From Methylococcales bacterium (GTDB lineage: Bacteria > Pseudomonadota > Gammaproteobacteria > Methylococcales > Methylomonadaceae): a stretch of 64,000 bases of DNA. The stretch is from NCBI GenBank assembly GCA_030949405.1, contig JAUZSN010000002.1, positions 744,001-808,000 on the forward strand, written 5' to 3'. This document shows positions 9,253-19,027 of the stretch, in pieces; position 1 is the stretch's first letter, and the number at the start of each line of letters is the position of its first letter. A program made the position numbers and the translations under genes. The notes under the pieces are model-generated. The model was not told the origin of the DNA. It saw only the letters and a program-made list of their open reading frames with translations, and did no database searches.

Positions 9253-10558
9253 AGAAAAACAACAAAAAGATGAAATCGTAACAGAACACGTTACCGTAGC
9301 AGAAAAAAAATCCAACGCATGGATTGGATCAGTACTTATTGTATTGCTGATTGTAATTATAACGTTTATAGGTTTTTATTTTTTGCAACAGTTAGGCATT
9401 AAGCAAGACGATCAGCAGCTAAAAATAGGGAATGAAAACCTACGAATTTTTGAGTTAACGAAGCAATTGAATAGCATTCAATCGCAACTCGCGTCCACAC
9501 AATCACAGCTGACCTCTGTTGATGCCGATGTCACCGATACGGATAATGTCTTTAATAAACGATTGTCTGAATTTTCAAAACGTAATGATGAAAAATTAGA
9601 AGCGACTCATGCCGATTTAAGACAAACTATTTTACGGCTACAACGGCAATTAGGTAAGACACGCGGTGACTGGCTAATGGCCGACGCGGAATACTTATTA
9701 AGTGTTGCCAACCAAAGACTGTATTTAATGGATGATTTAAACACCTCGCATGAAGCTTTAACGGCCGCCGATCAACGGTTGCGTGAAAGTGGGGATGCGG
9801 CGGCCTTTAAAGTCAGAGAACAAATTGCAAAAGAAATTGCCTCCCTCAAAGAAATCACGGTGAATGATGTTGTTGGGAGTTATGCGCGGTTACAATTATT
9901 AATTGAAAAGGTTGGCACCTTAACTCTTATTTTACCGTATGCCGCCAAACCACTGGTTGGATCTAAAGTAGTGAGTGGGCATAAAGAAGGGGCAGCCGAT
10001 ACGCATAGCCTAACGAATCAAGTCTTAAAACAATTAGATGGTTATGCAACGATTCGCCATTCAGATCATGTGGTTGATAAAATATTAACCGCAGAAGAAG
10101 CTAAATTGATTAAACAACAATTAAGCATCAAGTTAGAAATGATTAAAATCACCTTGGTACAGAAAAACAAATCACTTTATGAGACCAGTGTTCACGACGC
10201 ATTAAACTGGTTAAAGCTTAATTTTACCCAAAATAAAAGTGCGAAGTTTTTTGTAACCGAATTAAATCAGCTTAATAAAATTCAAGTCCATGCCAAATTA
10301 CCTGATATCAGCCTTTCATTAAAAATGTTACGTGATATTACCAAGCTTCGAATTGAAACAGATAAAGCGTTACAAGCCGACGAGGATGTTAAAAAAGCGA
10401 CTGAACTTGAACAAAAATTAAAAAAATCAGTTGTTAATCCCAGCGTAAAGAAGCCAAGTAAAACCGATAATAAAGCGACTACGGATAAGACGAAAAAGAC
10501 AACCGAACCCGTGACTCCCGAAAAAACAACCGTTACGCCCAAAACAACACCTAAGTAA
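9221..10558 (+). CDS. hemX: HemX, membrane protein of haem biosynthesis operon
   Basis: The 445-aa product has a charged cytoplasmic N-terminus, one membrane helix (about residues 34-55), a long coiled-coil/helical region rich in Gln and Glu, and a Lys/Thr/Pro-rich tail. This is the HemX type found between hemD and hemY. It is often labelled uroporphyrinogen-III C-methyltransferase, but no methyltransferase motifs are visible, so I do not assign catalysis. The ATG at 9221 overlaps hemD by 32 bp; an in-frame GTG at 9233 is an alternative. Confidence 0.88.
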   Translation: MGKTVAEKVTEEKQQKDEIVTEHVTVAEKKSNAWIGSVLIVLLIVIITFIGFYFLQQLGIKQDDQQLKIGNENLRIFELTKQLNSIQSQLASTQSQLTSVDADVTDTDNVFNKRLSEFSKRNDEKLEATHADLRQTILRLQRQLGKTRGDWLMADAEYLLSVANQRLYLMDDLNTSHEALTAADQRLRESGDAAAFKVREQIAKEIASLKEITVNDVVGSYARLQLLIEKVGTLTLILPYAAKPLVGSKVVSGHKEGAADTHSLTNQVLKQLDGYATIRHSDHVVDKILTAEEAKLIKQQLSIKLEMIKITLVQKNKSLYETSVHDALNWLKLNFTQNKSAKFFVTELNQLNKIQVHAKLPDISLSLKMLRDITKLRIETDKALQADEDVKKATELEQKLKKSVVNPSVKKPSKTDNKATTDKTKKTTEPVTPEKTTVTPKTTPK

Positions 10559-10576
10559 TAAAATAGAGACTCAATA

Positions 10577-11827
10577 ATGAACAAAAAAAAGATTATTTAT
10601 TTTCTAAGCTTAGCTTTTATAATAGCAATACCGCTGTATTTTATTTATGCTTGGCTAAGCAGCCAAGAAAACCCAGGTTATGTTTTAATCGGTTTCGGTC
10701 ATTGGTCGCTAGAAACAACAACCGTTGTTTTTACAATTGCTTTACTCATTAGTTTTGCCGTTTTATACACGACTTTTAGATTATTAGGCTTGTTATTACG
10801 CTGGCCGAGTAATGTTATTACACGTCGTCAACACAGTAAATCAGATCGGTCTCAACACGCGCTGATTGAAGGATTAGTCGATTCTGCGGCAGGAAACTGG
10901 GAAAATGCCGAAAAAGTATTAATTCGTCATGCCTCTAATAGTGGTGCGCCGTTACTGCATTATTTAACTGCGGCACGGGCCGCACAATCACGGGGTGCGA
11001 TTGATAAACGGGATGAATACCTTAAAAAAGCGGCGGCTCAAAGCACAAATGTTGATATTGCAGTCGGGCTTACACAAGCCGAATTAAACTTATCAGAACA
11101 TCAATTTTCTGATGCAGTAAAGACCTTAACCCAATTAAACGCTATTGATCCCACCCATGCCAGCGTTTTAAAATTATTACATCAAGCCTATCAAAATTTA
11201 GGTGACTGGGATGGATTGAGAAAACTCATTCCTGCGTTACATAAGCATAAAGTACTCATGGAAGCTGAAATAAAGCTGGTTGAAACCGAAACCTACAGTC
11301 GTTTATTAAAACAAGCGGCCGAAAAAGCAAAAGTAGTTGATATTCAGACCTTATGGAAAACCATCCCTTCCCACATTCAAAAGCTGAATGAAATTAAAAC
11401 GATTTATTTTTCTGCAATGATTATTGCCAGTGGCGGGGCTGAAATTGAAACAGCGGTTGTTGATGCGATTACGGATGACTGGAATGAAACCTTATTGGTT
11501 ATCTTCGGTAATATTAAATCGAATCATTATGTGAATCAACTATTAACCGCTGAAAAATGGGTCGCCTCTCACCCAGAAAACCCTGTGTTATTACGGATGT
11601 TAGGAAAATTAAGTTTAAAATGCGATCAGCCTGATAAAGCGAATGATTACTTATCAAAAAGTATTACCTTAGAGCCGACCGTTGCCGCGTATCAATTACT
11701 CGGTGATTTATTTTATAATAAAAATGATAAAAATAAAGCCAGTGAATGTTATAAATACGGCTTAGAATTAGCCTCTAAAAAAATCGAAAATAATGTTGAA
11801 GGGATTTATTCCGATGCCACATTATAA
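10577..11827 (+). CDS. hemY: HemY, TPR membrane protein linked to haem synthesis
   Basis: The 416-aa protein has two N-terminal membrane helices (about residues 6-25 and 44-70) followed by helical repeats of the tetratricopeptide type, ending with a clear TPR near residues 335-400. It lies 18 bp after hemX. This is the proteobacterial HemY of the hemCDXY operon, not the Gram-positive protoporphyrinogen oxidase of the same name. Its biochemical role is unclear in the family; it may scaffold late haem enzymes. Confidence 0.9.
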   Translation: MNKKKIIYFLSLAFIIAIPLYFIYAWLSSQENPGYVLIGFGHWSLETTTVVFTIALLISFAVLYTTFRLLGLLLRWPSNVITRRQHSKSDRSQHALIEGLVDSAAGNWENAEKVLIRHASNSGAPLLHYLTAARAAQSRGAIDKRDEYLKKAAAQSTNVDIAVGLTQAELNLSEHQFSDAVKTLTQLNAIDPTHASVLKLLHQAYQNLGDWDGLRKLIPALHKHKVLMEAEIKLVETETYSRLLKQAAEKAKVVDIQTLWKTIPSHIQKLNEIKTIYFSAMIIASGGAEIETAVVDAITDDWNETLLVIFGNIKSNHYVNQLLTAEKWVASHPENPVLLRMLGKLSLKCDQPDKANDYLSKSITLEPTVAAYQLLGDLFYNKNDKNKASECYKYGLELASKKIENNVEGIYSDATL

Positions 11828-11842
11828 ACATAACCCCCCTAC

Positions 11843-11868
11843 TTAGTCTTTAAACTCAGACTATTTTC
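11843..11868 (+). terminator. Possible weak terminator after hemY
   Basis: AGTCT and AGACT form a short hairpin around an 8-base loop and are followed by a TTTT run. The stem is only 6-7 bp, so termination is likely inefficient. Confidence 0.3.
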
Positions 11869-11889
11869 ACATTAAAGTAAAAGAGATAC

Positions 11890-12936
11890 ATGGCGAATCA
11901 AAAACACCCTCAAGGCCTTGATTATAAAAGTGCAGGCGTTGATATAGAAGCGGGAAATCAATTAATTGACCGAATCAAACCTATTGCCGCTAAAACGCGT
12001 ATTCCAGGCGTTATGGCAGGATTGGGGGGTTTCGGTTCTTTATTTGAACTTCCTTTAGAGCGTTATCAGCAGCCTATTTTAGTCTCAGGTACGGATGGTG
12101 TTGGAACTAAATTAAAATTAGCGGTTGAATTAAACCGTCATAATACGATTGGCATTGATTTAGTGGCGATGTGTGTTAATGACATTATTGTTCAAGGAGC
12201 CGAATCGTTATTTTTTCTGGATTATTTTGCGACAGGAAAATTAGACATCGAAACTGCAGCCTCGGTTATTGAAGGAATTGGCAAAGGCTGTGAACTCGCA
12301 GGAGCTGCATTAGTTGGCGGGGAAACGGCTGAAATGCCTGGAATGTATGCGGACGGTGAGTATGATCTTGCAGGGTTTAGTGTCGGTATTGTTGAAAAAT
12401 CAAAAATTATTGATGGCAGTCAGGTTAAAGCGAGTGATAAATTAATTGGTATCGCCTCCTCTGGCGCGCATTCTAATGGCTATTCACTTATTCGTAAGGT
12501 CATTGAAATGAATGATATTTCTTTGAATGAAACCTTGAATGGAACAACGTTAGGGGAGCTTTTATTAGAACCGACACGTATTTACGTTAAACCATTACTT
12601 TCATTATTAAAAGTAGTTAATGTTCACGCCCTTGCTCATATTACAGGCGGCGGCATTACTGAAAATTTACCGCGTGTTTTAGCTGATAATTTAAATGCTA
12701 ATGTAAAACTAGCGTCATGGACTCAACCTGATGTGTTTGGATGGCTACAAACCCAAGGTAATATTTCCGAGGCGGATATGCTCACCACATTTAATTGCGG
12801 CTTGGGAATGATTGTTTGTGTCGCTCCTGAAGATGAACAAGAAACGCTTCGAGTTTTAGAGGAACAAGGGGAAAATGCTTTTTCTGTTGGAGAAATTGTT
12901 ACTAGTGAAGGCCCTGCAAAAGTTAATTATTTGTAA
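11890..12936 (+). CDS. purM: Phosphoribosylformylglycinamidine cyclo-ligase (AIR synthetase)
   Basis: PurM closes the imidazole ring to make aminoimidazole ribotide in purine synthesis. The 348-aa chain has the family hallmarks: Y-K-S-A-G-V-D at the N-terminus, the ATP-binding [18 protein letters not shown] and [10 protein letters not shown]. It is complete and is the last intact housekeeping gene before the mobile-element region. The 168 bp after it holds only an imperfect hairpin near 12950-12983. Confidence 0.97.
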   Translation: MANQKHPQGLDYKSAGVDIEAGNQLIDRIKPIAAKTRIPGVMAGLGGFGSLFELPLERYQQPILVSGTDGVGTKLKLAVELNRHNTIGIDLVAMCVNDIIVQGAESLFFLDYFATGKLDIETAASVIEGIGKGCELAGAALVGGETAEMPGMYADGEYDLAGFSVGIVEKSKIIDGSQVKASDKLIGIASSGAHSNGYSLIRKVIEMNDISLNETLNGTTLGELLLEPTRIYVKPLLSLLKVVNVHALAHITGGGITENLPRVLADNLNANVKLASWTQPDVFGWLQTQGNISEADMLTTFNCGLGMIVCVAPEDEQETLRVLEEQGENAFSVGEIVTSEGPAKVNYL

Positions 12937-13104
12937 CTTCAATTCACGTTCACTTCGTTTCTAAACAAAGAGACTGTGAATGAAAAAGTTATTAACTGAC
13001 TATAATACTTTTTTCATCATTCCACTTTTTATTTCCCAAAAATTTAAGTTCAAAGTATCAACTGAAAAATAAAGGATACCAAATAGTGTGGTAGTAGATT
13101 TTGC

Positions 13105-13175
13105 GGCTACCAACTTAAGACAGGACACTATCAAGCAAGACTTAACCTAAACTTGCCCCATCTTAATTGGTAGCC
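13105..13175. mobile_element. 71-bp MITE with the ends of the 1.7-kb IS, copy 1
   Basis: The ends GGCTACCAACTTAAGACAGG and (reversed) GGCTACCAATTAAGATGGGG match the terminal repeats of the three 1.7-kb elements downstream. It shares size and interior with the 71-bp copy at 57920. No 8-bp target duplication flanks this copy, so one side has been rearranged. It abuts the truncated RAYT gene. Confidence 0.7.
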
Positions 13176-13713
13176 CAAATTCATGCTTGGGTATTGATGA
13201 CCAACCATGTAACATCTGCTGTGTACTCCAATGAAAAAAAATGCTATAAGTAAGACCATGCAAGATGTCGGTAGGCTTTATGTAGGTTACTTTAACAAGA
13301 GTTACAAGAGAACAGGTACTTTGTGGGAAGGTCGGTACAAATCAAGTTTAGTGCAATCTGAATATTATTTGTTAGCAGTTTACAGATACATTGAGTTAAA
13401 CCCTGTACGTGCTACTATGGTTGACGATCCTGCTGATTATAGTTTCTCCAGTTATCAAATTAATACTTTAGGTAAACGTTCTGATTTATGGATGCCACAT
13501 AGTGAGTATTTGTTTTTGGGTAATGATGATAAAAATAGGCAACAAAACTATAGGTCATTATTCGAGCAACGACTTAATGATAAGCTAATTGATAACATTC
13601 GCAAAATCACGAATAAGGGCATGGCGATTGATAATGAGGATTTTATTGCACAGATTAAGGTGTTAACAGGTCATAATTTGGTTAGTGTAAACAGAGGGAG
13701 ACCTGTTGGATGA
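13176..13713 (+). pseudogene. REP-associated tyrosine transposase (RAYT), truncated and frameshifted
   Basis: The open part from 13231 encodes the RAYT C-terminal half with the hallmark G-T-L-W-E-G-R-Y-K-S-S and Y-I-E-L-N-P-V-R-A. Upstream the frame continues as H-A-W-V-L-M-T-N-H-V, then shifts where one extra A sits after the first histidine codon of the H-x-H (HUH) metal motif. Restoring it gives N-H-V-H-L-L-C-T-P joined in frame to the ORF. Everything N-terminal of that is missing at the MITE border. The element cannot make the single-strand nickase. Confidence 0.75.
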
Positions 13714-14296
13714 AGAAAGAGAAAATATAATTAACACTGACTCTTTATTTCCCTTTATTTCCCTTAACACTGACCCTTTATTTCTTTATCTGTAATATCA
13801 GTGATAATTTTTGAATGATAAACGTTGTTTTATTTCAATTTTGGCAAAGCTTACCCAAAGAAGGCAAATAGCCTAATTTAGTGTAAACCAGAAAAACGAT
13901 GCAAAAAATTGCTCTTTCGTATCTGGATGTGATTAGGTTTATGCCCTCACACGGTATAGATTACGACCATAACGCCGCTTTGCACGCTCTATACTATTGA
14001 TTTTTTAAGGTACAGCCGATAATGACTTATATCGCTGGGAATGTCCTACCAAGAACACTGTACTTGTTTTAATGCCCAATTCATTTTAAAAAAATCAACC
14101 ACTCATAGCGTTCCGCTTTGCAAATCCCCACAGTAACGGATGATATTCAGATAGCTTGTGCCTGCCGTCTACAGGTTAAATACGTTTATATGCTTACCGA
14201 CACACAAGCCACCCATGTTATTGGTCGCAAATCAGTTGTTAAATCCAACCTTTGCGACAATTACATTTTTTGTATTGCTTAACTTGACTACTTATA
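13714..14296. other. Non-coding stretch between RAYT remnant and regulator gene
   Basis: Two near copies of TTAACACTGACYCTTTATTTC lie at the left end, resembling short repeats seen downstream of RAYT genes. No open frame with recognisable sequence and no RNA gene is visible in the rest. Confidence 0.4.
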
Positions 14297-14307
14297 GGTA
14301 GACTACC
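14297..14307. promoter_or_regulatory. Possible operator for the adjacent HTH regulator
   Basis: GGTAGACTACC is a perfect palindrome around a central A, 70 bp before the regulator start. Autoregulation through it is inferred, not shown. Confidence 0.3.
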
Positions 14308-14377
14308 AAGAAATAATTTTGCACTATTTTTAACCATTGGTAATAAATTGTCAATAACTTTATTAGGAGATTTTAAA

Positions 14378-14740
14378 ATGGAAATGGGCGACCGAATAAA
14401 AAAAACACGGAAAAGTAAAGGATGGAGTCAAACACAATTAGCTGAAAAGATAGGAATTACATCTGGAGGGCTATCTGGATTAGAAACAAACAAAAAATAT
14501 ACCTCAAAAACAACTCTCATTAAACTTAGTGAAGTTTTAAATGTAAGCGCGGATTATTTACTGACTGGAAAAGAGGGAACAAATGAAATAAGTGCAGAAG
14601 AACGCGAAATTTTAGATGTTTTACGCAAAGATGCAGCAATGACTAACGCGGTAATGGAAGTTGCCAAAGTTAAAAGAAAAGCAATGAGTTATTTAAGCGG
14701 TTACACGGAAATTAATGCACAAGGTTTAGAATCACCTTAA
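14378..14740 (+). CDS. Xre-family (phage-repressor type) transcriptional regulator
   Basis: The 120-aa protein begins with a lambda-repressor-like helix-turn-helix (about residues 4-62, R-I-K-K-T-R-K-S-K-G-W-S-Q-T-Q-L-A-E-K-I-G) followed by a short helical tail. I choose the ATG at 14378 because AGGAG at 14365-14369 is correctly spaced; the longer frame from a TTG at 14348 has no such site. Targets are unknown. It could be a prophage or plasmid regulator. A good terminator follows. Confidence 0.85.
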   Translation: MEMGDRIKKTRKSKGWSQTQLAEKIGITSGGLSGLETNKKYTSKTTLIKLSEVLNVSADYLLTGKEGTNEISAEEREILDVLRKDAAMTNAVMEVAKVKRKAMSYLSGYTEINAQGLESP

Positions 14741-14798
14741 ATAATAGCCGTGTACCATTAAAAGTATTAAGGAGCGAATATCAAGAGGTCGGAATAGC

Positions 14799-14838
14799 AA
14801 TAACTGGGTAATAATTTTACCTAGCCCAGTTATTTTGT
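14799..14838 (+). terminator. Rho-independent terminator after the HTH gene
   Basis: AATAACTGGG and CCCAGTTATT form a 10-bp perfect stem with a 16-base loop, followed by TTTG. It could serve either strand. Confidence 0.7.
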
Positions 14839-14889
14839 ACATATACATAGATAATCAAGGAAAATTAGTTATGTTGGCTCATTTGGTGG

Positions 14890-15906
14890 CTAAGACGACA
14901 AAGCAGAATTAATTTTTAAAAATAGGTTATCTTTTTCACTGTTTAAATTTAAAACCAACTTAGATAGAGCTTCTCTATTTTTTACTGAACCATTGCTTAA
15001 CGCAAGAACTTTTTCCATTTGATATTTAGAAATATCTAAATTAAAAACCTCTTTTACAAAAGATAGTTTATTTGTTTTTGCATTTCCGATAGTGATTTTC
15101 ATCAACAACCAACTTTGTAAATTAATATCTTTATTTATACGGGAAATAAGTTCACCTTTACTCGTTTTAGTATTATTAAAAATACTTTCTAAATCAGTAA
15201 TTTTTTCATCTTTTAGGTTTCGTAACGTAAATAGTATATTTTTGGTTACAACTGCTTTTGAAATATTTTTATTTAGATAAGATATCAAAAGCAAGTCTAC
15301 AATATGCTCATTTACAAAGTTAAAATCAAATCCATTATCAAATGCGAGATTATGAATCATAATTATATTGATAATATTTCTTCTAAAAATGGGCGATTTT
15401 TTATATTGTTTAGCTAGTTTCAAAGCACCGTCATTTTTATTTTCAATTTTCATTTTGTAGATTTGTACAATAGCTTTAAAGTCATCGTCAGATAAAGACT
15501 CAACAGATTTATCTAAATAATAAATCTCTTTAATTGTTTCGCTATCGCTTAAAAGAATATTTTTATTTTCTTTAGAAATTCCATTTTTTGATGCTTTTAT
15601 AAAAAACTTATAAAATCTTTGGAGAAATTTAGATTCATCATCATCATTTAAATTGAGATTGGAATATTTTTCTAAACTATCCAAACCATCAAAATGTTTA
15701 ATAAGTGTTTTTGGGGCTGGAAGCAATCCTAAAATATCACCCTCATTTTTTATTTTTGTAAGTAATTTTACAGAAGAGTTTGGTGTTGTTTTGACATTCT
15801 CGACTCTTATTTTTTCTGGAATAGAGTTTCTTAGAAGATTAAAAGATTTTTTTAATCCTTTAGTTGTAGATATAAAAACATCTTTCTCTTTATCTATAAA
15901 TTTATT
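14890..15906 (-). pseudogene. Unknown AT-rich gene, 3' part, split by IS insertion
   Basis: The frame is open from the IS border at 15906 to the stop at 14890. Joined in frame to the start fragment at 18148-18183, with one copy of the 3-bp target duplication removed, it gives one protein of about 350 aa beginning M-E-N-Q-K-P. It is rich in Lys, Asn and Ile, predicted helical throughout, with no signal peptide or membrane helix. I do not recognise a family. An ATG-like start within it at 15726 is probably not genuine. Very low GC suggests horizontal origin together with the upstream gene at 18198. Confidence 0.6.
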
Positions 15907-16741
15907 AGACTTGTTCTTTAAGAAGAAGTTAATATATCATGTTAAAATTCCATAGGATAGCCGCTAAAAAAGAAAATAAATCTTTTACACCTTCTTTTTT
16001 ATTTCTAAACTTGTCAACTAGGCATCTATATCTTTTCATTCCACCGATTACATGCTCAACAATGACTCTTTCACGACTCATCTCTTTGTTTTCTTTTTTT
16101 TGATTTTCTGTTAATGTTGGGTTTGGATTATGCTTAGATTTATTTGGTTTTTTATGAGGAATATTTACCGAATTAGTTTTATATTCATTATTAAACCCCA
16201 AATAACCTAAATCAATAAATATATTAAAATTACTAAACCAATTTAATTCTGGATTAAATTCTTTTTAAACATTCCATAATCATGATTTTTACCGGAAAAC
16301 TAACCCCAATATATAAAATTAAATGACCTAAAGAAGCTATAGTGGTATTTTTAATTGTATGCTGTTTTTTTTACCACTGTAAAATTCATTTTGTTCTTCA
16401 TAGTCACTAGGGCGTTGTACAGCACGCTCTGTAGCATCTATTATCAATGTTTGAACTCCGCCAAAAGCCTGCTGCATTTCTTCAGGGGTTGAAAAACTTG
16501 TTGCAGGTAAAACATTAAATATATCTAACGTCTTTATTAAAATTGGAAATAATTTGTATACATGAGTATGGGCGCATGATTTATTCATATTAAAAGAAAA
16601 CCCTAAGTGATCGAAAGTAGAATAGCACTTCATATAATTTAATATAAATAATAATTTGTCTGCGGGTGTTTTTAATGTGCTATCTAAACCACTACCGTAT
16701 TTTCTTTCTTTATTTTCATGTTTTTCTTTTTGATCTTCAAT

Positions 16742-17859
16742 AGACTTGTTCTTTAAGAAGAAGTTAATATATCATGTTAAAATTCCATAGGATAGCCGCT
16801 AAAAAAGAAAATAAATCTTTTACACCTTCTTTTTTATTTCTAAACTTGTCAACTAGGCATCTATATCTTTTCATTCCACCGATTACATGCTCAACAATGA
16901 CTCTTTCACGACTCATCTCTTTGTTTTCTTTTTTTGATTTTCAGTTAATGTTGGGTTTGGATTATGCTTAGATTTATTTGGTTTTTTATGAGGAATATTT
17001 ACCGAATTAGTTTTATATTCATTATTAAACCCCAAATAACCTAAATCAATAAATATATTAAAATTACTAAACCAATTTAATTCTGGATTAAATTCTTTTT
17101 TAAACATTCCATAATCATGATTTTTACCTGGAAAACTAACCCCAATATATAAAATTAAATGACCTAAAGAAGCTATAGTGGTATTTTTAATTGTATGCTG
17201 TTTTTTTTACCACTGTAAAATTCATTTTGTTCTTCATAGTCACTAGGGCGTTGTACAGCACGCTCTGTAGCATCTATTATCAATGTTTGAATTCCGCCAA
17301 AAGCCTGCTGCATTTCTTCAGGGGTTGAAAAACTTGTTGCAGGTAAAACATTAAATATATCTAACGTCTTTATTAAAATTGGAAATAATTTGTATACATG
17401 AGTATGGGCGCATGATTTATTCATATTAAAAGAAAACCCTAAGTGATCGAAAGTAGAATAACACTTCATATAATTTAATATAAATAATAATTTGTCTGCG
17501 GGTGTTTTTAATGTGCTATCTAAACCACTACCGTATTTTCTTTCTTTATTTTCATGTTTTTCTTTTTGATCTTCAATAAGGGTCTTTTCAAATAGAGATA
17601 ATAGTAAAATAAAATGTTCTGTTTTTAATCCTGTTAAAGCTCTTAACTGTCTATCATCATAAATTCTTGGTAAAATTTCTTTTATTTTCATGTTATACTT
17701 TGATTTTTATTTTTTATAGAAATTTATTATAAAGCTTATTTATTATTTTTAATAATTTAATTTAAAGTTTATTTATTAGGCTGTATCAACTGATTGTGAG
17801 TGTTATCAAGTATATATAAGCAATTGATTTTAATATATTTTATTTAGAAGAACAAGTCT
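16742..17859 (-). mobile_element. IS5-like element, inner copy nested in itself
   Basis: This 1118-bp copy has inverted ends AGACTTGTTCTT and the 3-bp duplication AAT on both sides (16739-16741, 17860-17862). The insertion is inside the coding region of the outer copy of the same element. It carries the two-frame transposase described separately. Confidence 0.85.
16764..17691 (-). pseudogene. IS5-like two-frame transposase (inner copy)
   Basis: orfA (17691 to 17173, 172 aa) holds an HTH domain and the first catalytic aspartate in L-I-I-D-A-T-E. At 17208-17201 the coding strand has eight A residues (G-G-T then A8); a -1 slip there restores a continuous frame into orfB with K-K-Q-H-T-I-K and a D-L-G-Y-L-G second aspartate and E-R-V-I-V-E-H glutamate. 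This is the DDE layout of IS5-family elements using programmed frameshifting. In this copy orfB is also broken by a one-base deletion in an A run near 16930, so it is probably dead. Confidence 0.75.
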
Positions 17860-18147
17860 AATAAGGGTCTTTTCAAATAGAGATAATAGTAAAATAAAAT
17901 GTTCTGTTTTTAATCCTGTTAAAGCTCTTAACTGTCTATCATCATAAATTCTTGGTAAAATTTCTTTTATTTTCATGTTATACTTTGATTTTTATTTTTT
18001 ATAGAAATTTATTATAAAGCTTATTTATTATTTTTAATAATTTAATTTAAAGTTTATTTATTAGGCTGTATCAACTGATTGTGAATGTTATCAAGTATAT
18101 ATAAGCAATTGATTTTAATATATTTTATTTAGAAGAACAAGTCTATT

Positions 18148-18183
18148 AAATAGATCAAGGTTCATCGGTTTTTGATTTTCCAT
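18148..18183 (-). pseudogene. Start fragment of the unknown gene split by the IS
   Basis: An ATG at 18183 preceded by AAAAGG encodes M-E-N-Q-K-P-M-N-L-D-L-F-N up to the IS border. Removing the IS and one 3-bp duplication joins it in frame to K-F-I-D-K-E at 15906. It follows the stop of the next gene by 14 bp, so both formed one transcript. Confidence 0.65.
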
Positions 18184-18197
18184 ATAACGTTACCTTT

Positions 18198-19027
18198 TTA
18201 TAATAATGCGTTTATCTTTTGAATAAATTGATTTTTAATTTGATTTAAACCTGATTCATTTTCAAGTTGAGAAATAATAGCAGGTTTTATTTCATCAACA
18301 AATAGTTCTTTTATCTCTTTATAAATTTTATAATTCTCATCTAAACTAGCATTAGAAATATGATCTATGTCAATTTCAGATAATGATAAATATAGAATTT
18401 CAGAGAGTTCAGAAACAAAAACTGCTTTATTTTTTTCTGCTGGAGTATTAAAAAATGGAGATAAATTTTTATCATTACTTAAAATTTCATCTTCAAATAT
18501 TTTGCAAATGTGAGTTGATATTTCTTTAAAATTATCTAGACCATAATCAGAAAGATTATTATCTTTACTTTTTATTAATTTTTTTCTAATCCAATTTCTA
18601 TCTTTGTTCAAAACAATTTCCTTATCCACGAAAGATAACATTGTTTTTAAAACTTCTACAGATATAGACCCGCCTTTATCTTTTGCAGGAATAGTAAAAG
18701 ACCCATCTTTTTTATATCTAGTTTGATGTCCAAATAATTTCCATATTTCTGGATTATATACAAATTTTCCTGATCCAACTTTAGATAACTCTTTAGCTTT
18801 TTTTACGATATTTCCATAGCTAATGGACGTTGTCATTTCATTTGAAGTAACCGCAATGGGCTGATAATTTAGATCTAAAAATATTTCTGTAACAATTTCT
18901 GGAACTTCTGTATGAACTTTCATAGCTGTTATCTCATAATTAAGAATTAAAGATTTTAGCTCACTATTTAAATCTTTGAACATAAAACCTTTCAACATAA
19001 AAGCATCATCACTGTCTTTAAAGTTGA
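18198..19027 (-). pseudogene. Unknown AT-rich gene, 5' end removed by IS
   Basis: The longest ATG-initiated frame (18998 to 18198) encodes 266 aa, but the same frame stays open further upstream to the IS end at 19028 with coding-like sequence, so the true N-terminus is probably lost. The product is Lys/Glu/Ile rich, mostly helical, with no membrane segment and no motif I can name. It lies 14 bp before the split gene. The pair, together with the regulator at 14378, may be remains of one acquired unit. Confidence 0.6.

Larger units (their letters stand above)
15907..18144 (-). mobile_element. IS5-like element, outer copy interrupted by a second copy
   Basis: Ends read AGACTTGTTCTT inward from both sides and are flanked by the 3-bp duplication ATT (15904-15906 and 18145-18147). 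The inner copy at 16742-17859 sits inside it, near the start of the transposase gene. The left part (15907-16741) carries the 3' portion of the transposase genes with extra one-base changes, for example a 1-bp deletion in a T run near 16266. The element disrupts the unknown gene on either side. Confidence 0.8.

Noticed and set aside
14297-19027. A complete prophage headed by the Xre regulator
   Set aside because: No integrase, terminase, capsid, tail or lysis genes are visible; only one regulator and two unknown genes are present.
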